Source: Planctomycetota bacterium (GTDB taxonomy: Bacteria; Planctomycetota; Phycisphaerae; Phycisphaerales; Phycisphaeraceae). From it: 64,000 nt of DNA. The notes under the pieces were generated by a model. That model made no database searches, had not been told where the DNA came from, and was given only the letters and a program-made list of their open reading frames with translations. The DNA lies in contig CP066225.1 in assembly GCA_016350165.1 (NCBI GenBank), forward strand, positions 2,108,001 to 2,172,000. Direction: 5' to 3'. Every line of letters begins with the position of its first letter. Positions within the stretch are counted from its first letter, which is position 1. A program made the translations under genes and the position numbers. This document shows, piece by piece, positions 52,686 to 61,316 of this stretch.

Positions 52686-55013
52686 GTGGCTGAGTCTGAA
52701 GTTAAAAAATCGTTGATTGCACGCTTGGTATCTTTTGTATTACGTCACCTGTTTCGATTCACAATGTACGCATTGCCGGTGGTTTTGATAGCCATCGTGT
52801 CCATATTTCTCGTTAGGAGTAACAACAATCGGGCAGAAACTGCTCAGCGCGCATTGAATGACAAATTGGAGAGCCTTGGGTATCCGGTAACGAGTTGGGA
52901 TTTGAATAGAAGTAATCCGTTTGTTGATGCAGAACTGTTCAAGGAAGAATTCGGATGGGATTACGATTTAGACATGGATGATGAAGAGGAAGAACAGGAA
53001 AGCATAACGACGTGGGAGCACACGAAAAAAAGTCGTTATGCTGAAAACAGAGCATTTTACAAAGCATTGATTAATATGCCGACGCGGTTGGAATATTACA
53101 AGATGCCGGGCGTGACAGTTGGTGCGATGGATACGGTTGTGGGCGTGCCTTATGATTCAAGTCGCGATAAGAATATTGAAGCGTGCGTTGAGTATAACAA
53201 AGCATTTTATGGTCAAATGGATAAACTGCTTGCACTATCGACTGAAGAGATTAATCAGCTTGGACATGATATATTCAGTGAGATTTCTTTAGAGCCTACT
53301 AAAAATTTGAGCAAGTTTAGAAATGTAGCAAGAACGTTAAGCTCGCGTACTTTGCATCATGTGATCATGAAGGATGCGGAGCAAGCATGTGTATCGATAG
53401 TAAATCAGTTGAGATGGCCGAGCACGTTAAACTCATCGTCACAGTTGATTACTGGGTTGGTGCAGATTTCTTGTGATGCACTTGCTCATGAGAATTTAAA
53501 ATATACGTTATCAATTTTAGAGTTTAATGAAGACCAACTGAAGCGGATGGAAGTTGCACTAGATGAGCGTATTGGTGCGGAAAGTTTTGCCTGGCAGCTA
53601 AAAACTGAGATTGCGAGTTTGAATACACTCCTGCAAACATACCCGCATTTAAGTATTGATGTTACATATGAGGATTTGAAGAATAAATATTTGCATGGCG
53701 GTTTCCTACCACAAGAACGTGAAACATTTAACGCCTTTTTGGATTCAGTTGAAGAATCTAAAAATTTTGCTAATCGCACTGAACAATTTTGGGTAGATAT
53801 TAAAGATCAATATGCACCGGGCGCTGACAAATTACGATTGATCAAGTATGTCCATGAATTTTTGCTGGTTATGGAAGCACTTGATAAAGAAGTCAAAGAA
53901 TCACAGCACTATGCAGGCTCGTATGATCTTGCCGTTCAATTAAGAGAAGAGGCTGATGAAAATAACGAGCATCCGTTCAGGTATATTGACGCCTCGTTCC
54001 GCACGATGATGAGTAATCAGTCGCAGATAGTTTTAGCAAGAGCGGGGTTACAGGCTGAGCGTTTTTACCTGAAAAACAAGCGTTATCCAAAAGATATTGC
54101 TGAGTTGGAAACTTTAGGAAAGCTGCCAAAGTGTCCATTCAATAACACGCCGATACTAATGCGCGAGTTGCCTGAAGGCATTTTATTTTACACGCTTGGT
54201 ATGGATGGTCAGGATCAATATGGGTTTGCTCATAACTATTACGATCCGGAGAGTTATCCGGCACGATTCAGGTTTGAAGATCCGATGCGTGAGAAGCTGC
54301 TGATCAATAATGAATTTAGTGGCATGGGAATGGGGATGAGCATGAGCTTGGATCTGGACGACTTGGATGAAGAATATTTGGATGAAATGGAAAAGGAATT
54401 TCTTATTGCAGCAGGAGCGATCGATGAAGATGGAACTATTGAGAAGAAATTGATGATATGGGATTGTGATGACTTTTCATTTGTGCTTTTGAAGCCTGAA
54501 TATCGTGGGACGTTTACATATCAAAAGAATGCTGATGCGGTCGTACCGGAAGTCCTGAAAGGTTTGAGTCAATCTGAAGCGGAATGGATCGAATTAGTTG
54601 AGCGTCAGGGTTGGGTTTCTGCTTTTGATCTTACGCAGTTAAGTGAGGCTGAACGTGTTTATGTTTGCATGTCTGATTTATCCGATAGCATGTATGAGAT
54701 TGATTTGAACGAATATTTTTATACTGAGTTATGTGATACTTCTTTAGCGTTACCTGATGCGCTGGATAAGATTGGCGCGCATGAACATGCGAAGTTGATA
54801 CGTGAGGCGAATGAGTTTTTGGAGCAAACTGAAGAGAAGGTTAACAATTCTGATTATCTTTCATCACGTGATTTAACGGATGATGAACTGAAGTATCTAA
54901 AGAAGATTGAGAAGAGGCGGCAAGCGATTGATGAGCCTTTGATGGTGCTGTTGTACGAATATATGCAAGAGTATTTGGATGAAGTGCGTATTCGTGAAAT
55001 CAGTGACTTTTAG
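52686..55013 (+). CDS. Large membrane-anchored protein, unknown, with pseudopilin-like end segment
   Basis: A 775-residue protein starting at GTG 52686 (GGGAG upstream). A basic N-terminus and one helix (FTMYALPVVLIAIVSIFLV, about 26-44) anchor a long, mostly helical acidic domain. Residues about 455-520 (AERFYLKNKRYPKDIAELETLG, KCPFNNTPI, ILFYTLGMDGQDQYG) resemble the Y-P-x-x-L, D-P-F and Y-S-x-G-x-D-G pattern of GspG-like pseudopilin domains often seen in planctomycete proteins. A Met/Asp-rich patch (MGMGMSMSLDLDDLDEEYLDEME) follows. The function is unknown. The 3' end overlaps the next, convergent gene by four bases. Confidence 0.7.
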   Translation: MAESEVKKSLIARLVSFVLRHLFRFTMYALPVVLIAIVSIFLVRSNNNRAETAQRALNDKLESLGYPVTSWDLNRSNPFVDAELFKEEFGWDYDLDMDDEEEEQESITTWEHTKKSRYAENRAFYKALINMPTRLEYYKMPGVTVGAMDTVVGVPYDSSRDKNIEACVEYNKAFYGQMDKLLALSTEEINQLGHDIFSEISLEPTKNLSKFRNVARTLSSRTLHHVIMKDAEQACVSIVNQLRWPSTLNSSSQLITGLVQISCDALAHENLKYTLSILEFNEDQLKRMEVALDERIGAESFAWQLKTEIASLNTLLQTYPHLSIDVTYEDLKNKYLHGGFLPQERETFNAFLDSVEESKNFANRTEQFWVDIKDQYAPGADKLRLIKYVHEFLLVMEALDKEVKESQHYAGSYDLAVQLREEADENNEHPFRYIDASFRTMMSNQSQIVLARAGLQAERFYLKNKRYPKDIAELETLGKLPKCPFNNTPILMRELPEGILFYTLGMDGQDQYGFAHNYYDPESYPARFRFEDPMREKLLINNEFSGMGMGMSMSLDLDDLDEEYLDEMEKEFLIAAGAIDEDGTIEKKLMIWDCDDFSFVLLKPEYRGTFTYQKNADAVVPEVLKGLSQSEAEWIELVERQGWVSAFDLTQLSEAERVYVCMSDLSDSMYEIDLNEYFYTELCDTSLALPDALDKIGAHEHAKLIREANEFLEQTEEKVNNSDYLSSRDLTDDELKYLKKIEKRRQAIDEPLMVLLYEYMQEYLDEVRIREISDF

Positions 55014-55612
55014 CGGGACATATATTCGGCCCAGCCAACACGATGCCACCAAATTTCGGCACGTGATTGTTTTTGGTCGGGGTCATATTTTGGGTTGTAC
55101 CACATATCGTCGATGAGTTCTGGTTGGGCTGCGTCGACGCCGTTCATGATGGCGAGAGCTATGATGATTTGATCGTCGTGGCCATCACAAGCAATTGTGA
55201 GAAGACGTGTGAGCGCTTCTTCGGATTCATCAGTATCGATTTTTTGTAAGAACCAGATTGCACGTGCACCTTGCATGGACCATCGCTGATTTTCGATGGG
55301 GTTATCTTTTAAGTTTTGGTAATCAAGCCATGCTGCGAATTCGAATAATGCAACAGAGCGGTTGCCATAGCTACGGATGAGGTCGACTTCCATGTTGGCG
55401 AGGATGTGATCGCTTTTTCTGTTGTAGAGAAGCGTTGGAACATCGACGTAGAGTGCGTATGAAGCGTCATGAATACTGTACATTGAGTGGTTAGGTGAGG
55501 CAGAACCAGCTTGGCTTGGGGTGTAGTAGTAGGTAATGAATTTGTGGCCGATGACACTGCTTGTGATGCACAAAATGATGATGCTGAATGCTGATGCGAT
55601 TTTAGATTTCAT
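55010..55612 (-). CDS. Exported or membrane-anchored protein, unknown
   Basis: 200 residues with a hydrophobic N-terminus (ASAFSIIILCITSSVIGHKF) and a helical mature part with paired helices (ARAIWFLQKIDTDESEEALTRLLTIACDGHDDQIIIALAIMNG) suggestive of HEAT-like repeats. No family recognised. Its stop overlaps the end of the 775-residue gene. Confidence 0.6.
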   Translation of the reverse strand: MKSKIASAFSIIILCITSSVIGHKFITYYYTPSQAGSASPNHSMYSIHDASYALYVDVPTLLYNRKSDHILANMEVDLIRSYGNRSVALFEFAAWLDYQNLKDNPIENQRWSMQGARAIWFLQKIDTDESEEALTRLLTIACDGHDDQIIIALAIMNGVDAAQPELIDDMWYNPKYDPDQKQSRAEIWWHRVGWAEYMSR

Positions 55613-55699
55613 CTCAAGGCTCTGCTTAGATTTTAGAAATGCACAGATAATTGAAGATGTTATTTCGCTGAAAATGTCACTCCAGCATACAATAGCTGC

Positions 55700-56632
55700 A
55701 TGACTTCACTCAACAAAAAAATGAAAACAGTTGATGAATCTGTAAATGGCACGGATGGGAATTTAGTGCGTGTTGCCTTGTTGCAGTATGCGGTGCCGAT
55801 TGGGAGTCGACCTGAAGCGGTACTAAATAAAACTGAAGTGATGATACGTGAAGCAGTTGAAAGTGGTGCTGATGTTGTTGTGACGCCTGAGTTATTCATG
55901 TCGCCTTACTTTTGCAGAGAACAAGATCCGAAGTATTTTGATTTGGCTGAGGAGTTGCCGGGGGAGACAACGAAGCGGTTACAGAAATTGGCAAGTGAGT
56001 TGGGGATTACGATTCATGCATCGCTGTTTGAGAAACGCGCGATGGGGTTGTATCACAATACGTCAGTGACGTTGGTCGCTGAGGGTGGCGATGAATTGAT
56101 GCTGTATCGAAAGATGCATATCCCGCATGATCCGTCGTTTGAGGAGAAGTATTATTTCACGCCGGGCGATGGGTTTGTGTTGCATGAGACGTCTAACTTG
56201 AAGATAGGGCCGTTGATATGCTGGGACCAATGGTTTCCTGAAGCAGCAAGAATTGTGTCGTTGATGGGTGCTGAGCTTTTGGTGTATCCGACAGCGATTG
56301 CATATTTGGATGGGGAGTCTGAAGATGAACAGAAGGCGCAGCGTGAGGCTTGGGTGACGATGCTGCGGTCACATGCGATTGCGAATAATGTTTATGTGGC
56401 GGCGTGTAACCGAGTAGGGCGTGAAGGGGAATTGGATTTCTGGGGGACGTCGATTGTTGTGGGGCCTAATGGGGTGGTGATGGCTGAGGGGAGTGAGGAT
56501 AAGGATGAGATTGTGATGGCGGAGCTGGATTTGGGGCGTATTGAGGAGCAACGGAGGTGGTGGCCTTACATGAGAGATCGGCGGATTGATGAATATCAAA
56601 CGTTATTGAAGCGGTTCGCCGATGGGACATAA
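55700..56632 (+). CDS. aguB: N-carbamoylputrescine amidase
   Basis: A 310-residue nitrilase-superfamily enzyme that hydrolyses N-carbamoylputrescine to putrescine, CO2 and ammonia. The Glu-Lys-Cys triad is visible: Glu in VTPELFMSPYFC, Lys in LYRKMHIPHDP and Cys in PLICWDQWFPE. The SPYFCR and HIPHDPSFEEKYYF motifs are specific to this branch. Agmatine deiminase lies 0.5 kb downstream and makes its substrate. The start has no clear Shine-Dalgarno sequence; ATG 55718 is an alternative. Confidence 0.93.
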   Translation: MTSLNKKMKTVDESVNGTDGNLVRVALLQYAVPIGSRPEAVLNKTEVMIREAVESGADVVVTPELFMSPYFCREQDPKYFDLAEELPGETTKRLQKLASELGITIHASLFEKRAMGLYHNTSVTLVAEGGDELMLYRKMHIPHDPSFEEKYYFTPGDGFVLHETSNLKIGPLICWDQWFPEAARIVSLMGAELLVYPTAIAYLDGESEDEQKAQREAWVTMLRSHAIANNVYVAACNRVGREGELDFWGTSIVVGPNGVVMAEGSEDKDEIVMAELDLGRIEEQRRWWPYMRDRRIDEYQTLLKRFADGT

Positions 56633-56683
56633 GTGAACGTTACGAGTTTCATGCGAAACCCAAAAGATGAGTAGAATACGGAC

Positions 56684-57037
56684 ATGGATATATTTCAATT
56701 TGGTTTATTGGTCGCGTTGGGGCTGTTTATTCTCTGGCGTGGCGGCGTGATCTGGAAGCGTGGCGCGAAGGGATTTTCGATCGCGATGTTCGTGCTTGCT
56801 GCGTTTGTGTTTTATGAAGCGGGGCGGATTTACTTTACGCAGCCAGACGAAACGCCTGAAGGTGGACAGATCATTACGCAGCCTGAAACGGTTGATGAAG
56901 CGAAACCTGCGGAGTTGGATGAGAAACCAACTGGGTTGGAAGAAGGGTCGCAACCTGACGAAACGAAGATTAATAATAATAAGCAGTATATGTCGGCACC
57001 AGTGACCGATGAGAATGGAGATACTGGCAATCAATAA
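56684..57037 (+). CDS. Small membrane protein between aguB and aguA
   Basis: 117 residues with two hydrophobic helices (FGLLVALGLFILWRGGVIW and FSIAMFVLAAFVFYEAG) and an acidic, disordered tail (QPDETPEGG, KPAELDEKPTG). No family recognised. Its place between two polyamine genes on the same strand suggests a shared transcript. Confidence 0.6.
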   Translation: MDIFQFGLLVALGLFILWRGGVIWKRGAKGFSIAMFVLAAFVFYEAGRIYFTQPDETPEGGQIITQPETVDEAKPAELDEKPTGLEEGSQPDETKINNNKQYMSAPVTDENGDTGNQ

Positions 57038-57058
57038 TTAATTGCGGACAGTGTCTGG

Positions 57059-57073
57059 CTAATCGTTGATTAG
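57059..57073. repeat. CTAA-N7-TTAG palindrome (aguA upstream)
   Basis: CTAATCGTTGATTAG; 25 bases before aguA. Confidence 0.6.
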
Positions 57074-57097
57074 TTTATGAATTGAGAGCTGATTAAG

Positions 57098-58171
57098 ATG
57101 AATCATGCTATGGAGGGGCATCCACGTATTGATGGGTTTGAACGATTGGCTGTGCTTGAGGGGACAGCGAAGTCGTTGGGCTATCGTTTGCCTGCGGAGT
57201 TTGAGCGGCAGCGAGCGGTGTTGTTGACAAGACCTCATAATAAAGAAACGTGGCCTGCAGGGACGTTAGAAAAGGCGAGGGACGAGTTTGAATATTTTGT
57301 AGAGACAGTGAAGAAGTACACGCCGGTTTTGTTTACGGATGAACTTGGGTTTGCGACGACGGATTCGTGGACCAGAGATTATGGTCCTATTACGATGACA
57401 AAGCTGAGAGTGGGGAAAGTAAATGAGACTAATCATGCATTAGGATGGGAGCATTTGGCGTACCATGATTTTTGTTTTGATGGGTGGGGCGCTAAGTATG
57501 ATGTAAAGGCGGATGATGATGTGATTCCGCAACGGTTTGCAATGAAAGATGGGGTGAAGTTATGGGTGCATGATCTGATTTTGGAAGGCGGATCGATTGA
57601 GTGTAATGGCAATGGAATATTAATAACGACAGAGCAGTGTTTGTTGAATGAGAATCGGAACACGCAGTTGGATCGGGATGCGATTGAGGGGTATTTGGTT
57701 GATGCGTTTAATTTGGAACGGGTGATTTGGCTGCCGAGTGGGATAACGGGTGATGATACGGATGGGCATGTTGATGATATGACACGGTTCATTTCGGAGA
57801 ATACAGTGCTGACGGTGGTGGCGGAGAAGGGGCACGCAGATTATGAGATTTTACTGCGAAATAAGGCGATTTTGGTTGAGCATGGGCTGAATGTGATTGA
57901 TTTACCGATGCCTGAGCCGATGTGGTTTGATTTTCCGAATGACCAGCCTTATGAGCAGGCGGGGAGACAGGTATTGCCTGCGTCGTATGCAAACTTTTTG
58001 ATTACGAATGACGCGATACTTGTGCCGACGTTTGGACAGGCGAGTGATGATGTGGCGATGCGTGTGATTGAAACGGCTGCGCCTAATCATGTGATAGAAC
58101 CTGTACCAGCGGAGACTCTGATTATAGGTATGGGATCGCTGCACTGCTTGTCGATGCAGGTACCGATGTAG
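57098..58171 (+). CDS. aguA: Agmatine deiminase
   Basis: A 357-residue peptidyl-arginine-deiminase-like hydrolase converting agmatine to N-carbamoylputrescine and ammonia. Landmarks are TDSWTRDYGPI (Asp), LEGGSIECNGNGILITTEQCLL, GDDTDGHVDDMTRF (His/Asp) and the catalytic Cys in IGMGSLHCLSMQ near the C-terminus. With aguB it gives the arginine-decarboxylase route to putrescine; no arginine decarboxylase gene is in the window. A CTAA-N7-TTAG palindrome sits 25 bases before the ATG. Confidence 0.93.
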   Translation: MNHAMEGHPRIDGFERLAVLEGTAKSLGYRLPAEFERQRAVLLTRPHNKETWPAGTLEKARDEFEYFVETVKKYTPVLFTDELGFATTDSWTRDYGPITMTKLRVGKVNETNHALGWEHLAYHDFCFDGWGAKYDVKADDDVIPQRFAMKDGVKLWVHDLILEGGSIECNGNGILITTEQCLLNENRNTQLDRDAIEGYLVDAFNLERVIWLPSGITGDDTDGHVDDMTRFISENTVLTVVAEKGHADYEILLRNKAILVEHGLNVIDLPMPEPMWFDFPNDQPYEQAGRQVLPASYANFLITNDAILVPTFGQASDDVAMRVIETAAPNHVIEPVPAETLIIGMGSLHCLSMQVPM

Positions 58172-58192
58172 GTTTAAAGAGGTGGGTTGATA

Positions 58193-58207
58193 CTAATTGA
58201 TGATTAG
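58193..58207. repeat. CTAA-N7-TTAG palindrome (PilZ A stop)
   Basis: CTAATTGATGATTAG, the exact reverse complement of the copy at 38463; covers the PilZ A stop. Confidence 0.6.
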
Positions 58208-58653
58208 CTGAGGCTGCGACGTGCGAGTCGCATGACTTTGTCCATGTCTGTTTCAAAAAGGCAGCCAAGGCGATAGGTCTGTTCGAGCATTTTAACGCAG
58301 TAGCGTGGAACGATGGGAATGAGCCCTGCACAGGGACATGTGGAATTGAAGACCATTGATTTAAGGTTGACCCAAAGGAGGCCTGTTTCGTCAACGTCCC
58401 AGAATCGTTCGATGATGAGGCCGAGGCCTGACTCGGAGATGTCGAGCGCCCATGCTTTACTGATTGCGGCAAAATCGCGGGGTTTGCCTTCACGGATTGC
58501 GCATGTACCGATTTCGACTGGTACTTGAAGCATGACACGTTCGTGCTTGCGTTGGTTTGGTTCGGTTTCGTAGACTTCGTGTTTGGCGGCGTTGATGATG
58601 CATTCGATTACATCATTGATTGATTTCGGCTGGAATGCCTGAGCTGTCTGCAC
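58204..58653 (-). CDS. PilZ-domain protein A
   Basis: About 149 residues with a PilZ domain: the R-x-x-x-R motif in NQRKHERVMLQVPVEI and D-x-S-x-x-G in LDISESGLGLIIE, which together bind cyclic di-GMP. A Cys-rich loop (NSTCPCAGLIPIVPRYCV) follows. I set the start at GTG 58653, six bases after GGAG; GTG 58680 is the alternative. It pairs with the neighbour at 58720. Confidence 0.75.
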   Translation of the reverse strand: MQTAQAFQPKSINDVIECIINAAKHEVYETEPNQRKHERVMLQVPVEIGTCAIREGKPRDFAAISKAWALDISESGLGLIIERFWDVDETGLLWVNLKSMVFNSTCPCAGLIPIVPRYCVKMLEQTYRLGCLFETDMDKVMRLARRSLS

Positions 58654-58702
58654 GGTATGCTCCGGAGGTTTGGATAACACGGGCGATCGGTTATTGCCAA
58701 AA

Positions 58703-58717
58703 CTAACATACGATTAG
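58703..58717. repeat. CTAA-N7-TTAG palindrome (between the PilZ genes)
   Basis: CTAACATACGATTAG; lies between PilZ B stop and PilZ A start. Confidence 0.6.
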
Positions 58718-58719
58718 AA

Positions 58720-59172
58720 CTACTCAACAATGCGCTGCCACGATTTTTCAGGGATAGTGGAGATGTCTTTGATGAATGCGCCGCCGACTCTGTAAGTGTG
58801 AGGGAGGAGCTTCATGCAATACGCAACTCTAAAGGGCAGGAGTTGTTGTTTATCACTGCGGAGTTCTTCTGGGATCATTGAACTGAGGTTGACCCATATG
58901 ATGATGTTGCCGGGGAGATCGTGTTCAAGGAGCATGCCGATGCCGCTGCTTGAAATGTCGGTGATCCATGCGTGATAGAGTGGTTTGAAGTTGACTGGCA
59001 GATCGCCTTTGGCGCGTTCGACCAATCCGAGCTTGGCGGGTGCGTGTAAGTTGTGTCTCGTATCACCACGTTGCGACATTTGATGTGTACGGCTCTCTCG
59101 GTCGAGTCGTTCCATCAGGTAGCCGATGGTGTGGTCCACGAACGTCGGATTTTCTGAACTGCTAAAAACCAT
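58720..59172 (-). CDS. PilZ-domain protein B
   Basis: 150 residues with a PilZ domain: R-G-D-T-R in MSQRGDTRHNLHAPAKL and ITDISSSGIGMLLE. The rest (IIIWVNLSSMIPEE, FRVAYCMKLLPHTYRVGGAFI) parallels protein A (LLWVNLKSMVF, YCVKMLEQTYRLGCLF), so the two are paralogs. Start ATG 59172 with AGGA eight bases upstream. Likely an effector of the cyclic di-GMP made by GGDEF proteins such as that at 18858. Confidence 0.78.
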   Translation of the reverse strand: MVFSSSENPTFVDHTIGYLMERLDRESRTHQMSQRGDTRHNLHAPAKLGLVERAKGDLPVNFKPLYHAWITDISSSGIGMLLEHDLPGNIIIWVNLSSMIPEELRSDKQQLLPFRVAYCMKLLPHTYRVGGAFIKDISTIPEKSWQRIVE

Positions 59173-59393
59173 AACAATAATCCTATCGGTCAATTTTGCG
59201 TTTCAAGTCCTGATACATACAAGAAAAACCCTAAAAACCAGACTTTCCTGTCCTCAATATCTGATACAACCGTTTGAGGGGGTATTCTTCCACCGTATAT
59301 CCACGTGAGTACACAAGTTATAACGAGGTAGCCGAGGGTCCGAGATGGGTTATAACGTGCCAATTGTGCGTGATTGAGGTTAAACTAAGGGTT

Positions 59394-60263
59394 ATGGAAA
59401 TCGACTCACAACAATTGATCGACCGTTCAAGGAAGCTTTTACCACGGATAATGGGTGTGTTGAATGTGACGCCTGATTCGTTTTCGGATGGTGGCTGGTA
59501 TAACGTGCCGGAGGCTGGTGCGAAGCATGCGCTGGAGATGGCGAGGGATGGGGCATCGATTATTGATATTGGCGGCGAATCGACGAGGCCTGGGGCTGAA
59601 CGGATTGGTGAGGCTGAGCAGATTGAACGTACGGCACCTGTGATTGAGGCGGTGCGGAAGATATTGAATGAGCACCATTTTGATGATGTGGTGATTTCAA
59701 TTGATACAACTTTGAGTCCAGTTGCGAAAGCGGCGTTGGATGCTGGCGCGGGGTTTATTAATGATGTGTCAGGTGGGACTGAAGATGTTGAGATTATTGG
59801 GTTGGCTGCTGAGCGGGAGGTGCCGTTGTGCTTGATGCATATGCAGGGGGAGCCGGGGAATATGCAGCAGAACCCAACGTATGAAAATGCGACGGAAGAA
59901 GTTTTGGGTTACCTGCTTGATCGGGCGAATCTTGCGATGAGTGCGGGGTGCGAGGCATCTAACATCTACTTAGATCCGGGTATTGGGTTTGGCAAGACGG
60001 TGGCTCATAATTTGGATTTGCTTGCAAATCTTGAGAAGTTTACATCGACGAGTTTTCCTGTGTTGTTGGGGACATCGAGGAAGTCGTTGTTTTATGCGAT
60101 CTCGCCGACGACGGCTAAGCTGCCGACGAACCGTGAAATGGCGACGGCTGTGACATCGGCGCTGGCGGTACAGACGGGCGTGTCGATTATTCGTGTACAC
60201 AATGTTGCTGCGAACTTACAAGCCATTCAGACGGCGGCGGCGATCATGGAAGCTGGTGCTTAG
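59394..60263 (+). CDS. folP: Dihydropteroate synthase
   Basis: A 289-residue TIM-barrel enzyme joining p-aminobenzoate to the pterin diphosphate in folate synthesis. RIMGVLNVTPDSFSDGG and IIDIGGESTRPGAERI are the two PROSITE-type signatures; VISIDTT, FINDVSGG, LCLMHMQGEP and LDPGIGFGKT complete the pterin pocket. ATG 59394 has TAAGGG upstream; the longer frame from 59274 adds an unrelated 40 residues. It overlaps the convergent hydrolase by four bases. Confidence 0.95.
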   Translation: MEIDSQQLIDRSRKLLPRIMGVLNVTPDSFSDGGWYNVPEAGAKHALEMARDGASIIDIGGESTRPGAERIGEAEQIERTAPVIEAVRKILNEHHFDDVVISIDTTLSPVAKAALDAGAGFINDVSGGTEDVEIIGLAAEREVPLCLMHMQGEPGNMQQNPTYENATEEVLGYLLDRANLAMSAGCEASNIYLDPGIGFGKTVAHNLDLLANLEKFTSTSFPVLLGTSRKSLFYAISPTTAKLPTNREMATAVTSALAVQTGVSIIRVHNVAANLQAIQTAAAIMEAGA

Positions 60264-61021
60264 GTATCGATGAAATTCAAGATGGCTTGAAGAATGGGGT
60301 CGCTGTCGTTCATGATGCCGGTGATGATGGTTTCGTGATCACGGTCTATTTGAGCATGAAACTCAACTGACTTATTTGCACGCTCACGACAGATTGCAAA
60401 GAGCGCGTTTTCCTGTTCACGCGCAATCATATCGTTTTTACCTGCTGCTATGAAGAATGGGACGTTGCCTTGAGCGACATGAAAGAGTGGTGCATATTGA
60501 TCGACACGGACATCAATGGGAGAAATGTTTTGTTCACGGCGAACAATTTCGTGCGTGACCATTTGGCCTGAAATTACGATTGCGCCTGCAAGATTTTGGG
60601 TTGAGTGGTTGTGTGCTGCAAGGTATTGGTTATCGAGGCTGATCATGGACATGAGGTATGCACCGGCGGAGTGGCCGAAGGCGTAGACGTTGTTTGGGTT
60701 GCCGCCGTGCTGCTCGATGTTGTCGAGTGTCCATGCAATCGCAGCTGCTGCATCCTGGATATAGTCGGGGCAAGTTGCTTGTGGTGAAAGACGATACCCG
60801 ATTGAGACGACGGCAATGCCTTGCTTGGTGAAGGTATCCATGATGAATATGTCGTCGGTACGATCGCGTTCGGTGAGCCCGCCACCATGAGCAAAGACGA
60901 GGGTGGGTTTGTTTGGGCGCCACTGATCGGGCAAATAGACATCGAGCAAACATCGCTGATCTGCGTAGTCGTTGATATGCGTTTTGTAATAGGGAACTGC
61001 AGCGAGAACAGGCTTTCTCAT
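60260..61021 (-). CDS. Alpha/beta hydrolase (esterase/lipase type)
   Basis: A 253-residue alpha/beta hydrolase. FAHGGGLTERDRTDD is the oxyanion-hole HGGG, GHSAGAYLMSM holds the nucleophile Ser, and DRDHETIITG supplies the His. YLPDQWRPNKPTLVF is typical of carboxylesterase or kynurenine formamidase-like relatives. The substrate is unknown. ATG 61021 is chosen because AAGGAG lies five bases upstream. Confidence 0.85.
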   Translation of the reverse strand: MRKPVLAAVPYYKTHINDYADQRCLLDVYLPDQWRPNKPTLVFAHGGGLTERDRTDDIFIMDTFTKQGIAVVSIGYRLSPQATCPDYIQDAAAAIAWTLDNIEQHGGNPNNVYAFGHSAGAYLMSMISLDNQYLAAHNHSTQNLAGAIVISGQMVTHEIVRREQNISPIDVRVDQYAPLFHVAQGNVPFFIAAGKNDMIAREQENALFAICRERANKSVEFHAQIDRDHETIITGIMNDSDPILQAILNFIDT

Positions 61022-61039
61022 CACGGCTCCTTGGGAAAG

Positions 61040-61204
61040 TTAGCCTTTGGATTGGCGTTTGAGTTTAGCGGAGAGTTGGAGTTTGCTGACGCCGATGGTT
61101 TCGCAATTTTCTTTAAGCTTGGCGGTCGCTGTTTGCGAAACAACTTTAACACCTTGTGGCATGTATGGTCCTGGTCTGCCTAGCTTGTTCGTGATATGCG
61201 CCAT
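61040..61204 (-). CDS. Small basic protein, unknown
   Basis: 54 residues (MAHITNKLGRPGPYMPQG at the start, KLKRQSKG at the end), lysine-rich, with AAGGAG 11 bases upstream of ATG 61204. It lies just before the hydrolase start on the same strand. No family recognised. It may be real because of the ribosome-binding site and location, but could be chance. Confidence 0.4.
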   Translation of the reverse strand: MAHITNKLGRPGPYMPQGVKVVSQTATAKLKENCETIGVSKLQLSAKLKRQSKG

Positions 61205-61316
61205 ACAGCCCTGCTCTCCTTGCATGAAAGTGTGCTTCCTTGCTGACTCAGTCCACCGTTGGATTTGTCATTCCAATGATACCAAGCAGAGCGGTTTCCA
61301 CAGTGGTGATTTTTGC

